A model generated the notes under the pieces. The model did no database searches. It was not told the origin of the DNA and worked only from the letters and a program-made list of their open reading frames with translations. From Sphingobacterium puteale (GTDB taxonomy: Bacteria > Bacteroidota > Bacteroidia > Sphingobacteriales > Sphingobacteriaceae): a DNA stretch of 64,000 bases. The translations under genes were made by a program, and so were the position numbers. This document shows, one piece after another, positions 28,518-37,900 of the stretch (its first letter is position 1; the number at the start of each line of letters is the position of its first letter). Location of the stretch: assembly GCF_003627955.1 (NCBI RefSeq), contig NZ_RBWS01000005.1, positions 310,001 through 374,000 on the forward strand, in the 5' to 3' direction.

Positions 28518-28664
28518 AACAATTTAGATTTAAATAAATGTCAATATGACATTAAATATACACAAGCCAATTCGCCGTTGCAATACTTAAACAAAAGAGG
28601 TTAAAATACGGTGATATAAGGTTATAATATGCACATGAATCTGCTGGGCTTAGTATAATTGACT

Positions 28665-28738
28665 GCCAACATACTACATATCGAATTTGCGAAAATAAAA
28701 TATGTAAAATCCAGCAAGCAATGGAAGCTATATTGGCG
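28665..28738 (+). pseudogene. fragment duplicated from the DUF3024 gene at 39.9 kb
   Basis: These 74 bp match 40091-40164 at 70 positions. Translation gives ANILHIEFAKIKYVKSSKQW, the same as the core of the DUF3024 protein apart from one Leu-to-Ile change. The match stops abruptly on both sides and the frame then runs into the neighbouring gene's antisense strand. It is a partial copy, not a gene. The rest of the 245-bp gap holds nothing recognisable. Confidence 0.85.
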
Positions 28739-28762
28739 ATGGGCGAAACCTACCGTGAGGCA

Positions 28763-29824
28763 TTATTCTTTCGAAGAAGACTGTACGACCTTTGGTTTAA
28801 CGCCGAAATGCTTCTTGAAACTCGCTGAGAAATGTGCAGGATTGTTATAACCTAAAAAGCGTGAAATTTCATTTATTGGCCGATCTCCCTGTGTAAGCAG
28901 CCTCTTAGCTTTTTGCATTCTAACTTTGGTAACATGGCCATAAATGGTCGTTCCATAGCATTGTTTAAAATATTTCTTTAAATAGTTTTCATTCGTTCCC
29001 AATTCGGACGACAATTGCGATAAAGATGGCGGATCAGTTAATCTGCTCTCCACTATATTTTTTGCTTCGGCCATAAGTTTTTTCATTTCCGGGCTCAGGT
29101 GATTACCGGTCCTGGCAACCCTATTGCCAAACCTGTGCTGGTCGAATGTCCGCGCCAGCAGCTCCAGGAGCTTGCCAAAACAAAACAAGGGATTCCATTC
29201 GTTATCAAGCTCCGGATTAAGCAATTCCGCTATAATTTTCTTCTGCTGATCACTGATCAATATGGAATCTTCAAACAGCGTACCCGTTCGTGACTTTTCC
29301 AGAAGTCTGCGTAACTTAACCCGAAATGAACTGTCTACGGGCAAATAGGTCTCAAACAAGGAGATTGGCATATTGATTTCAAAAAAACTTTCTGCCGGGC
29401 GGCGATGCCATAACCCTAAAATCTGAGGTGCCGCAAACAGGTAACTTTGGACATGCCCGGGTGAACAACTCCCCAACAGATCACCGTCCACGTAGTACTG
29501 CCGGTCGCTATTTAAGGCGAAAAAAACATGAATGTAAGGAACCGCATTGTCAATACAGATATAACCATCACTGGGAGATGTCAGCTCTGAATGCATCATA
29601 TGAATCCCCTGAGGCATGATGATCTCGGAGATCTCCATTTGCGAAGAATATTGCTCCAAGGTGTTTTGCCGAAACTGAAAAGGCTCATTCATAAATGTTC
29701 GGATATCAAACGAATAGCGGGGCGGCGCATAGGCCATCTCACGCGCTACCTGCTCATCCAAAGACCATGATTCCTGCAGATAAGAATTATTGGATAAGAC
29801 TTTTTCTAAACTATCTGTGTACAT
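28763..29824 (-). CDS. AraC-family regulator (PchR-like), divergent from siderophore receptor
   Basis: 353 aa. The C-terminal DNA-binding region has two helix-turn-helix motifs: PSLSQLSSELGTNENYLKKY and RPINEISRFLGYNNPAHFSA, ending KKHFGVKPKVVQ. The N-terminal about 230 residues form a sensor without a clear cupin motif. Size and divergent position next to a TonB-dependent siderophore receptor resemble PchR-type regulators, which bind ferri-siderophore and activate uptake genes. The intergenic region of about 100 bp should hold the control site. Confidence 0.88.
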   Translation of the reverse strand: MYTDSLEKVLSNNSYLQESWSLDEQVAREMAYAPPRYSFDIRTFMNEPFQFRQNTLEQYSSQMEISEIIMPQGIHMMHSELTSPSDGYICIDNAVPYIHVFFALNSDRQYYVDGDLLGSCSPGHVQSYLFAAPQILGLWHRRPAESFFEINMPISLFETYLPVDSSFRVKLRRLLEKSRTGTLFEDSILISDQQKKIIAELLNPELDNEWNPLFCFGKLLELLARTFDQHRFGNRVARTGNHLSPEMKKLMAEAKNIVESRLTDPPSLSQLSSELGTNENYLKKYFKQCYGTTIYGHVTKVRMQKAKRLLTQGDRPINEISRFLGYNNPAHFSASFKKHFGVKPKVVQSSSKE

Positions 29825-29922
29825 GCCGACCTATGAAATTCCCGAATTGCATATTTTTTCTCCCCCAAATATAAGTTTAATCATCGAATTTTGTCTCCTT
29901 ATTAAGATTAAATTTAAATAAT

Positions 29923-32391
29923 ATGCGAAAAATACCTATGCTTGTCGCAACAATATGGAGTCTACTACTAACTCAAACACATGCGCAGGAAAAACAGCTA
30001 TTCCATGGAACAGTCTTGAATGAATACAACTCACCGCTAGCCGGAGCTACGATCACCGTACTTAAAACCAACCAGCATACCGCAACAGACCATCTTGGCC
30101 AGTTTATATTGTCTACATTGGCCAAAGGCACTTATGATATCCGGATCAATGCAATCGGTTACAAAACAATCAAGCAGAAAATATCGATCGATCCGGCACA
30201 TCCAATTACCTTATCATTTCCCATGTTTCGTGCAGAAGAATCTTTACAGACCGTGGAAATCTATGGGCGCAAAGAAAAGTCTTATCGCAACACACAGTCC
30301 TTTATCGGCAGCAAGACCGAAACCAAATTACGCGACTTGCCGCAGTCTGTTTCTTATGCGACCAAAGAGCTTATTGCCGACCAAGGATTGATGCGTGTAG
30401 GTGAAATAGTTAAAAATTTCAGTGGTGTAAATCAGTTTACCTTTTACGACGATATTACGATCCGTGGTTTTCGGATCAACGGAGGATCCAATACCCAGCT
30501 GGTCAATGGCATGCGTACCACAACAGGATTCTGGAAACAGCCGCTGGCCAATTACCTGGAACGGGTCGAGGTATTGAAAGGCCCATCGTCGGCCCTCTTC
30601 GGAAATGCAAGTCCCGGGGGTGTTGTGAATCGTGTCACAAAAAAACCGCTCGATGAGGCACGGAAATCGCTGCAATTTTCTGTGGGAAGCTTCAACAACC
30701 TCCGGGCCCTTGCCGACTTTACCGGGCCTATGACGACAGACAAAACGCTACTCTACCGCCTCAACATTGGCTATGAAAATGCGCAAAGTTTTAGGGATCT
30801 CCAGTTCGATAAAAACTTGGTCTTAGCACCGTCATTCTCCTTTATTCCTTCAGAAAATACGCGTATCAATTTTGATATGGTCTATAATGATTCGAAGTCA
30901 AGACTAGACCGCGGACAATCTGTCTTTGCCAACGGCGATCTCTATTCGACGCCTATCAGTCAATCCATGAGCACGGCCAATGATTTTCTGAACGAACAAA
31001 CCTATATGGTGACCGCTTCGTTGAATCACCGTTTCAATGAAAAATTGAGTTTCAATGCATCTTATATGAAAACAGGCTATGCGGAGGATCTGTCGGAACA
31101 TCGTTCGGCCAATGCCTATGCTGTAGACGGCAAAGGAAATAATATTGAAAATATGGTTGCAAGACAGGTTTTCATCCGAAACAGAAAACGGTTTGTCGAT
31201 AATATCACTGCTTTCTTCAATTATAATGTCAACACGGGTAGGCTCGCGCATAAACTCATTGCCGGTTATGACTATGCACAGGAAGTGCTCCCTGTAGGTG
31301 GTTCACAGCTGACAGCGAGTGGCTACAGAAATAAAGATAATACAGGCAGCATTGCTAAGTTTGATCCTAAAAATATCAATAATTATTTACTTGACGAAAA
31401 TGGCAACCCAGTACCCAATGTATCTAGCTTTGATCTCAGCAACCCGCTAATAAGTCAACAGTTACAGGACGAAAGCAAGTATTTTTTTGCACCGGCATCC
31501 ACTACATCAGTTGATCCTACCTATTATCATCTGAATGCATTGTATGTGCAGGATCAGCTCACTCTGGGCCCGCTTCAATTATTGCTGGGGTTACGGTATG
31601 AGAACTATAAGGATATCGCCAATTATAAAACCGATCAGGCCGAGAATGTACACCAAGATGTCATACTGCCACGCTTCGGTGCAGTGTATACCATTAATCC
31701 GCAGATTAACCTATACGGAACCTATGTCAAAGGCTATAACCCACAGACAGCTTCGGCACTGGCAAATCCAAACGCGGGCGGGCCATTTGATCCGCTCGAA
31801 AATGACATGACCGAGTTTGGGTTAAAAACAGCCTGGTTGGACGGAAAATTGCAGGCGAGTACCGCCATCTATCAGATCAATCAGAAGAATACGCTTTATC
31901 CTGCCCCCACTGCGGACAATGCGGATTTGATGGAACAGATCGGAAAGGAAAGATCCAAAGGCATAGAGTTTGACATTCAGGGCCAGATTCTCCCGCACTG
32001 GAGTGTTATTGCCTCTTATGCCTACAATGACGCCAAGATTACCGAAGGTGGAAATAATGAAGAACTGAACAGACAAAAACCCAATGCGCCTCAAAATACG
32101 GCAAACATCTGGACCAGATTTTCTATTCCTTCCGGAAAAGCAAAAGGCCTGGGGATCGGCATCGGGGCCAACTATGTGGATAAGCGAAACCTTTCCATTA
32201 AACAATACCAGTCGGTACCCTCATACAGTTTACTGAACGCAGCGCTATACTATACCATTGGGAAGGTACAACTGCAGGCCAATTTTAATAATATCACCAA
32301 CAAAACACATTGGGTAGGTGGTTATGATTATATCCGTCTATTCCCGGGTGCACCACGCAATTTCTTATTTACCCTGGGCTATACCTTTTAA
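29923..32391 (+). CDS. TonB-dependent siderophore receptor (FhuE/FpvA-like)
   Basis: 822 aa. Signal peptide ending QTHAQE. An N-terminal carboxypeptidase-regulatory-like domain (about 24-105; LFHGTVLNEYNSPLAGATIT) precedes the plug. The plug has LRDLPQSVSYATKELIADQG, ITIRGFRINGG and RVEVLKGPSSALFGNASPGG. The 22-strand barrel ends FLFTLGYTF with the terminal aromatic. It imports ferric siderophore through the outer membrane. A PepSY membrane protein gene follows after 2 bp, and an AraC-type regulator lies divergently upstream. Confidence 0.93.
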   Translation: MRKIPMLVATIWSLLLTQTHAQEKQLFHGTVLNEYNSPLAGATITVLKTNQHTATDHLGQFILSTLAKGTYDIRINAIGYKTIKQKISIDPAHPITLSFPMFRAEESLQTVEIYGRKEKSYRNTQSFIGSKTETKLRDLPQSVSYATKELIADQGLMRVGEIVKNFSGVNQFTFYDDITIRGFRINGGSNTQLVNGMRTTTGFWKQPLANYLERVEVLKGPSSALFGNASPGGVVNRVTKKPLDEARKSLQFSVGSFNNLRALADFTGPMTTDKTLLYRLNIGYENAQSFRDLQFDKNLVLAPSFSFIPSENTRINFDMVYNDSKSRLDRGQSVFANGDLYSTPISQSMSTANDFLNEQTYMVTASLNHRFNEKLSFNASYMKTGYAEDLSEHRSANAYAVDGKGNNIENMVARQVFIRNRKRFVDNITAFFNYNVNTGRLAHKLIAGYDYAQEVLPVGGSQLTASGYRNKDNTGSIAKFDPKNINNYLLDENGNPVPNVSSFDLSNPLISQQLQDESKYFFAPASTTSVDPTYYHLNALYVQDQLTLGPLQLLLGLRYENYKDIANYKTDQAENVHQDVILPRFGAVYTINPQINLYGTYVKGYNPQTASALANPNAGGPFDPLENDMTEFGLKTAWLDGKLQASTAIYQINQKNTLYPAPTADNADLMEQIGKERSKGIEFDIQGQILPHWSVIASYAYNDAKITEGGNNEELNRQKPNAPQNTANIWTRFSIPSGKAKGLGIGIGANYVDKRNLSIKQYQSVPSYSLLNAALYYTIGKVQLQANFNNITNKTHWVGGYDYIRLFPGAPRNFLFTLGYTF

Positions 32392-32393
32392 GT

Positions 32394-33557
32394 ATGACTT
32401 TCAAAAAGATAATGCTTTTTTTACACCGCTGGATCGGATTATTGTCCGGTCTGGTGGTTTTCATCGTGAGCATTACTGGCGCCATTTATGTCTTTGAGAA
32501 GGAGCTATTTGCCCTATTTCACCCCTCTTATGTGACGGTAGCGGCACAGAAAGGCGAGAAAACACTTCCCCTTTCGATCTTGAAGGCAAATGCTCAGCAT
32601 GTCACCGACCATCCCATTAACATTATCCGCATTCCCGCTACCACCGGTCAGCAGGAAGCCTATATTTTTGAGGCCCTTAAACGCCGACCCAAAAATGATA
32701 TCGTGGGTGCATTCGTGAATAAAGAAATCATCTATTGGGACCGTATTTTCGTAGATCCCTACAGCGGGCGCGTTTTAGGAAAAATAGATGTCGAGACTAA
32801 TTTCTTCTGGATTGTAAGGCAGATCCATCAATTCTTATATCTCAGGCGCGACGTAGGGAGCACCATCGTCGGCAGCAGCGTCCTGCTGTTTATCATTACG
32901 CTACTTTCAGGTCTTTTCCTGTGGTGGCCCAAAAACCGTAAGGTAGCTGTTAAACGGCTCAAGATCAATTTCAGCACGAAATGGAAGCGTCTCAACTATG
33001 ATCTTCATCAGGTTTTGGGGTTTTATGCTTTCTTGGTTGCTCTGGTCATTGCGGCAACTGGTTTAGTCTGGTCCTTCAAGTGGTGGGAGACGAGCATATA
33101 CTGGCTTATGGATGGTAAGCGACCCAATATGCAGATCGAAGCGCCAAAAGCTCCAAACAATACGATGAGTGAGGCCAGCGCTGCTTCGTTAGACCTGATA
33201 TGGTCCGATGTCGTGAAAAAGCACACGGTACATCAGGGCGTTTTTATCAATTTGCTTCATGAGGTTTCCCAAGCCAATGCAACCATCTATAATAAAGGAA
33301 ACACCGGGTGGTCGGCCTCGGATACCCATGCCTATGACCTCCGTAATGGAAAGCACTATTTTAAGAGGCTGCAAAGTGATAAAACATTAGGCATGAAATG
33401 GAGAAATTCCAATTACGACATTCATGTCGGAAAAATAGCCGGCAGGACAGGCATGTGGATCGCATTTGTAGCAAGCTTAATCTGCGCCTCCCTACCGGTT
33501 ACAGGCTTCTGCATCTGGTATGGCCGAAAATTTAAGAAGAAAAAAATGCGTTCGTAG
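32394..33557 (+). CDS. PepSY-associated TM-helix protein (putative ferri-siderophore reductase)
   Basis: 387 aa. The N-terminus FKKIMLFLHRWIGLLSGLVV and the downstream VRQIHQFLYLRRDVG and LNYDLHQVLGFYAF are the His-bearing TM motifs of the PepSY_TM family. Four membrane segments are visible (about 14-35, 150-172, 200-222, 350-375), with periplasmic PepSY domains between. Members next to siderophore receptors are thought to reduce or strip ferri-siderophore. Start lies 2 bp after the receptor stop, so one transcript is likely. Confidence 0.88.
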   Translation: MTFKKIMLFLHRWIGLLSGLVVFIVSITGAIYVFEKELFALFHPSYVTVAAQKGEKTLPLSILKANAQHVTDHPINIIRIPATTGQQEAYIFEALKRRPKNDIVGAFVNKEIIYWDRIFVDPYSGRVLGKIDVETNFFWIVRQIHQFLYLRRDVGSTIVGSSVLLFIITLLSGLFLWWPKNRKVAVKRLKINFSTKWKRLNYDLHQVLGFYAFLVALVIAATGLVWSFKWWETSIYWLMDGKRPNMQIEAPKAPNNTMSEASAASLDLIWSDVVKKHTVHQGVFINLLHEVSQANATIYNKGNTGWSASDTHAYDLRNGKHYFKRLQSDKTLGMKWRNSNYDIHVGKIAGRTGMWIAFVASLICASLPVTGFCIWYGRKFKKKKMRS

Positions 33558-33602
33558 CCACTTCAATCAAATCCGGCTGCAACCAGCACCCATTATTGTC
33601 CC

Positions 33603-34340
33603 TCAATCCTCATAATAGGCATCCATCAGATTTTTCCTTTCCATAGTTGCAACGTCGATATATTCAAACTTTTTATACTGACAGAATGATCCCATATCTT
33701 TATCTCCATTGATAAAGATACCACCTACCAGAATCACATATTTGCACGGGTATCGGGTTTCTTTTACCAACACTTCAATGCGTTCGTCTATCGCTTCATA
33801 CATGACTTCTGTCGCTTCAAAAATTTGGTTTTCCGCATTCAGTATTCTTTCTTTGCTGTGGAGAAAAATTTGCTCAATGGTATTTATCTGAAAATCCAGC
33901 GAAGTGATATTTCCTTCAATGATCTGTCCGGCTGCCAGTTTGGCAAGGGCCCCTTTTGCTGCCCCGCAGCAGGCAGAATTGGACCGTTGTCCTATTCTGC
34001 TTATCTCTCCGATCTGCCCATCCCGGGTAATCCCGATGTGCGGCGCATAAAAAATGATCACAGCCCCATCTTCAGGGACATGGTGCGCAAATGCCCCCAT
34101 CCCCGTAAGTCCGGCAAAAGGAAAACCGTCTAGTCCTCCCAGGTGAAATGGACCGAGCATTTCATAGGCTCTAGGAGGATATTGTATGGCATTGACGTCG
34201 TCGCAGCACATACTGTCCGCATGCATTAACTGCTTAGGTTTTAATTCCAGGTATTTTTCAATCGTGTCCAATAAACGATTGACCGTATCAATAGACGTTA
34301 AGGCCTTTGGATACCATTTTCTTACAGATTCTATACTCAT
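33603..34340 (-). CDS. LCIB-family (LCIB_C) putative beta-type carbonic anhydrase
   Basis: 245 aa, cytoplasmic. The sequence has the features of the LCIB/LCIC family known from the algal CO2-concentrating mechanism: DSMCCDDVN (Cys45/46, Asp47/48), FHLGGLDGFPFAGLTGMGAF, HHVPEDGAVIIFYAPHIGIT (His101) and SACCGAAKG (Cys124/125). Family members bind zinc through two Cys and one His and some hydrate CO2. All candidate ligands are present here. Its gene is last in a run of eight and follows a bestrophin gene by 14 bp. Activity is inferred, not shown. Its position suggests a role in bicarbonate or pH balance. Confidence 0.8.
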   Translation of the reverse strand: MSIESVRKWYPKALTSIDTVNRLLDTIEKYLELKPKQLMHADSMCCDDVNAIQYPPRAYEMLGPFHLGGLDGFPFAGLTGMGAFAHHVPEDGAVIIFYAPHIGITRDGQIGEISRIGQRSNSACCGAAKGALAKLAAGQIIEGNITSLDFQINTIEQIFLHSKERILNAENQIFEATEVMYEAIDERIEVLVKETRYPCKYVILVGGIFINGDKDMGSFCQYKKFEYIDVATMERKNLMDAYYED

Positions 34341-34354
34341 AATTTTATTATTTT

Positions 34355-35371
34355 TTACATGACGATATTATTCACGGGCTGTATCGCGGGAGGAAGCTCC
34401 TTTTCGCCCAAGATTTCACGCAGGTCAATTTCAATGTTCCTGCTGATCTGTGTGATCGGGATATCGTTGGCATTACCCTCAAATGGATTTTCCGTACTCT
34501 CCCCGATTTGTTCCAGCACCAGAAACACCCAGCCCAAAAGAATGCTGAAAGGAACGGTAAGCCAGACGATATGATCGCCAAATTTTTCGATCATTTTAGA
34601 AAACTCCCCCAAAAACCCCAAAGGAAGCAAAAAGCAGAGCGCATTTGTGAAATAGAGATTGATACTCGAAAACTGGCGTGGATAGGGAAAATTTTTGATT
34701 CTTTCACATTTTCCCTGCTGATCATACAATTCCTTGAACTGATTTTCAAGTGCGGTATAATTATAAGCCGAAATTTGACCTGCTTCATTTAATTCCCTTA
34801 ACTGCGCAGACTGTAAGGCAATGATCTGGGTCGCCCTATTTTTTGTGGAAAGCACATACTTAAGCTCATCATCGCTTAAAAAGTTTATGAGTTCCTCATC
34901 AAGCTTACCTTTCCATTCAGGAACTTCATAGTACCTGAGAAACTCTTTATTGTAGCCTTTTGTTTTTACATGTTCCCAGCTTTTTGTTTCCCTGAGCTGA
35001 AACCTCAATGCCGTGAGCCAGGCAAAATGACGATAGATGATCTGCTGATGCACCGCCTGTTCCTGTACCTTATCGTCCATTCTTATGAAATCCCGCACCA
35101 AGATCCCCAAACTGCGGCTGTTGTTGATGATCGCACCATAGATCTGACGGGCTTCCCAGCTCCGGTTGTAAGTCTGCGTATTCTTGAATCCCGAAATGAA
35201 TGCCGCTGCCGTCCCCAGCAATGCGACCGGAACCCAGGGGATAGCCAGCCATTTCCAGTCCATAAAATAAAAAAGTGCAGTTGGAATAACACTCAAAATA
35301 AGCATTTTATAAATCTTCATCCTGGTCCAGGGAATGAAATGGTAAAGTTTGTAATGTGAGCCTGTATTCAT
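34355..35371 (-). CDS. bestrophin-family anion channel (UPF0187)
   Basis: 338 aa. The bestrophin pattern is clear: LYHFIPWTRMKIYKMLILSV, ISGFKNTQTYNRSWEARQIY, GAIINNSRSLG, and later the second membrane pair (SSINLYFTNALCFLLPLGFL, TVPFSILLGWVFLVLEQIGE) followed by the conserved acidic motif NPFEGNANDIPI. Prokaryotic bestrophins form pentameric channels in the inner membrane; eukaryotic ones conduct chloride and bicarbonate, while one bacterial member conducts cations. The gene lies 7 bp after a K+-channel-like gene and 14 bp before the LCIB-type gene. Confidence 0.9.
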   Translation of the reverse strand: MNTGSHYKLYHFIPWTRMKIYKMLILSVIPTALFYFMDWKWLAIPWVPVALLGTAAAFISGFKNTQTYNRSWEARQIYGAIINNSRSLGILVRDFIRMDDKVQEQAVHQQIIYRHFAWLTALRFQLRETKSWEHVKTKGYNKEFLRYYEVPEWKGKLDEELINFLSDDELKYVLSTKNRATQIIALQSAQLRELNEAGQISAYNYTALENQFKELYDQQGKCERIKNFPYPRQFSSINLYFTNALCFLLPLGFLGEFSKMIEKFGDHIVWLTVPFSILLGWVFLVLEQIGESTENPFEGNANDIPITQISRNIEIDLREILGEKELPPAIQPVNNIVM

Positions 35372-35378
35372 AAATAAG

Positions 35379-36074
35379 TTAATTTTTTGATGAAAATTTG
35401 CTGATCAGAATCCCTACCAGTACAACCGTGTAAAATTGACCGGCTATTCCCACAAATGCGGTGACCAATTTGGTCACATGCGTATTGGGCGTAATATCTC
35501 CAAATCCGATACTGGTGAAAGTAATCGAACAGAAGTAGACCAGATCCATAAATGTAAGTGCGGAGGAGGACTGATCAACTCCTTTAAAAGATGCGGGATC
35601 GCGGTACTGGAAAAATTGCAGTGCGAACACCGAGATTTCTATCAGTAACATATACCCGCATATGGCCGCCGAAATAATATCCGTATTGATATATCCGGGT
35701 TTTATCAGAAACCGGAGCACCTCCATAAAAAGAAAGCAAAAGAACACCACATAGTTGATATTCAAAAAGGTAAAATACCAGGGTAGCTCCTTAAAAAATG
35801 GGATGCCAACAGGTAATAACAAAATGATGATGAAATGCAGATTTCTGAACCAGTTTCCCCAGCTATGTTTTCCGGTGAACAACAAGATAGACCCTACTCC
35901 CAATACGAGCATGTTGACCGGCCATATGACACGGGTATAAAAATCCAGATCCGTAAGAAATATTCCTACAAATAAATGCTGCATCAGGACGAGCAGAAGA
36001 ATTTCATATTTTCTTTTCTGCAACTTTTGAATGATCATCGGCGATTTTAATAAAAATTGAAAGCTGGTCATCAT
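35379..36074 (-). CDS. K+-channel-like membrane protein (ion channel, Ion_trans_2 pattern)
   Basis: 231 aa with about six hydrophobic segments. The pore signature TFTSIGFGDITP (filter residues 187-193, TSIGFGD) sits between the last two helices. GFGD replaces the usual GYGD, a known variant in K+ channels. The short 25-residue N-terminus and lack of a cytoplasmic RCK or cyclic-nucleotide domain suggest an ungated or voltage-insensitive channel. The ATG shares one base with the stop of the aldehyde dehydrogenase gene (TAATG), showing close coupling. Confidence 0.82.
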   Translation of the reverse strand: MMTSFQFLLKSPMIIQKLQKRKYEILLLVLMQHLFVGIFLTDLDFYTRVIWPVNMLVLGVGSILLFTGKHSWGNWFRNLHFIIILLLPVGIPFFKELPWYFTFLNINYVVFFCFLFMEVLRFLIKPGYINTDIISAAICGYMLLIEISVFALQFFQYRDPASFKGVDQSSSALTFMDLVYFCSITFTSIGFGDITPNTHVTKLVTAFVGIAGQFYTVVLVGILISKFSSKN

Positions 36075-37447
36075 TAACCGAAGATACTCAAGTTTTTAGC
36101 AATATCCTTGTTGGCATAGGGCGGAAAAACATCCAATTCAAGATCAGGATTCCCGATCAACATGGCTTTGGTGTTACTCAATGCATCGAAGCCTGCTTTG
36201 CCGTAATATTTTCCCATCCCGGAATATCCTACTCCGCCAAACGGAAGGCTGTCGATCCAACAGTGCAGGTTTGTCTGGTTGATACAGCCTCCGCCAAATG
36301 AAACCGAATTCAGGAAATGGTCAATATTCTTCTGGTTTTTGCTGAAGATATAAGCAGCGAGCGATTTAGGTTTTCTTTTGATGATATCCACCATTTCTTT
36401 AAAATCAGCATAGACCATCACAGGTAAAACCGGTCCAAAGATTTCCTGTTGCAAAGCCGGATCTTCCCAAGTACTTGGATACAATATTGTGGGCTCGACG
36501 TACCTCGCTTTGATGTCATATCTGCCGCCCAAAACTACTTTTTCGGGAATGATATAAGAAGCGACTCTTTCCGTGTCATGCTCACTGATCATTCGTGCAA
36601 AATCAGGGCTTTGCTGCGGATCTTCGCCGTACATTTTTAGGGTTGACTTTTTCAATTTATCAATGAATTGGCTTGCAATACTTTCATGGACATATACATA
36701 GCCCGGCGCAATACACCACTGTCCCGAAATTGCATTGTGCCCCCATGCGATTCTGTCTACGGCAATATCAAGATTGGCAGTCTCATCGACGACGGTAGGG
36801 TTCTGTCCGCCCAGTTCCAAGATAACCGGAGTAAGGTTTTCTGCCGCAGCCCTCATGATCACTTTTCCCACAGATGAACTTCCTGTAAAAAAGATAAAAT
36901 CAAAGGGCAGCTTCAGGAGTTCCGTAATTTCCTCCCGCCCTCCTGTCACCACATTGACCGCCTGCGGTTCAAAGTATCGGGGGATCAGCTCCGCAAAAAG
37001 TGCAGCCACGGTAGGCGTGGTATTGGCGGGTTTGAGAATAACCGGATTCCCTGCTGCAAGGGCCGCAATGGCAGGATCCAAAAGCAGTAGAACAGGCGCA
37101 TTAAACGGTCCAATAACCAATGTTACTCCGAAAGGCTCTTTATAAATGATCCCCTTATTACCAGTTTTTTCAAGTCCTTCCGGTATGGCAACCGGCTCCG
37201 GCTCCATTAATTTCCGGAGGTTTGCTTTGTAATATTTAATATTGCCCAGCGGTACGGTAATTTCAAATAGCTGTTCAAAAGGCGGTTTATTAAAATCCTG
37301 CTTTAATGCCCGGCAAAATGCTTCCTGATTTTCGACAAGCATTTTTTCCAGCCTGTTGAGCTGATCAATGCGCCATTCATAGGTTTTGGTGCCATCCGTA
37401 AAGAAAAATTCCTTCTGTACATCAAAAATTGACTGATAATTGCTCAT
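36074..37447 (-). CDS. aldehyde dehydrogenase (ALDH3-like)
   Basis: 457 aa, the length of class-3 ALDHs. Cofactor-binding TGSSSVGK (about 189-195), the catalytic ELGGQNP (Glu211) and SGQWCIAPGY (Cys245) are all present, as is the C-terminal PFGGVGYSGMGKYYG. It oxidises aldehydes, probably fatty or aromatic, to acids with NAD(P)+. It stands in a same-direction run with a TetR regulator and an SDR upstream and ion-transport genes downstream, so it may be part of a stress or detoxification response. Confidence 0.93.
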   Translation of the reverse strand: MSNYQSIFDVQKEFFFTDGTKTYEWRIDQLNRLEKMLVENQEAFCRALKQDFNKPPFEQLFEITVPLGNIKYYKANLRKLMEPEPVAIPEGLEKTGNKGIIYKEPFGVTLVIGPFNAPVLLLLDPAIAALAAGNPVILKPANTTPTVAALFAELIPRYFEPQAVNVVTGGREEITELLKLPFDFIFFTGSSSVGKVIMRAAAENLTPVILELGGQNPTVVDETANLDIAVDRIAWGHNAISGQWCIAPGYVYVHESIASQFIDKLKKSTLKMYGEDPQQSPDFARMISEHDTERVASYIIPEKVVLGGRYDIKARYVEPTILYPSTWEDPALQQEIFGPVLPVMVYADFKEMVDIIKRKPKSLAAYIFSKNQKNIDHFLNSVSFGGGCINQTNLHCWIDSLPFGGVGYSGMGKYYGKAGFDALSNTKAMLIGNPDLELDVFPPYANKDIAKNLSIFG

Positions 37448-37466
37448 AACCTTATGTTTTGGAGGG

Positions 37467-37898
37467 CTAATCAGCTTGTCCTATATCGAGACGCGAGATT
37501 TTTCCCTCTGTGTTGAAATGAAATTTAAAGTAGGTCCTAAAGTCGCCCCAGCTATCTGTATGGAAGTTTCCATAGATATCTTTTCCATTATTCTCTACTT
37601 TATCAATACTGGTAAAGCGTTCATGCCCACAGGCTTCCTTTACAAATTTCTGAAAGTCCCTCGGACTTCCGTCATCGTACAATTTTGCATCCGCGGTAAA
37701 GAAAGACAAAAAAGCTTGACTGTCTCCTTTTTGCCAGGCGTCGAAAGCCTTTTTTACGATGCTATCTGTTAGTTTATTGGTATCCATATTATTCTTTTGT
37801 TGTGTTTTGATCGATTTATTAACCGAAGAAGGGGGCTGCTGTCCACAGGCTGTAAACCCAGTAGCGCAGATTGCGATCGCCGTCATTATATTTCTCAT
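37467..37898 (-). CDS. NTF2/SnoaL-like lipoprotein
   Basis: 143 aa. Lipobox GFTAC (Cys18) and a Gln/Ser-rich linker, then an NTF2-like cone fold: KAFDAWQKGDSQAFLSFFTA, DAKLYDDGSPRDFQKFV and WGDFRTYFKFHFNTEGKISR. An internal ATG (MDTNKLTD) could give a cytoplasmic form of about 106 aa. SnoaL-like proteins bind small molecules or act as isomerases; the ligand is unknown. It is 20 bp upstream of the ALDH gene and 2 bp downstream of a small membrane protein gene. Confidence 0.8.
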   Translation of the reverse strand: MRNIMTAIAICATGFTACGQQPPSSVNKSIKTQQKNNMDTNKLTDSIVKKAFDAWQKGDSQAFLSFFTADAKLYDDGSPRDFQKFVKEACGHERFTSIDKVENNGKDIYGNFHTDSWGDFRTYFKFHFNTEGKISRLDIGQAD

Positions 37899-37900
37899 GA

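Noticed and set aside
28659..28850. 63-codon frame containing the DUF3024 fragment
   Set aside because: Only the first part matches DUF3024; the rest is antisense to the AraC-type gene, so it is not a gene.
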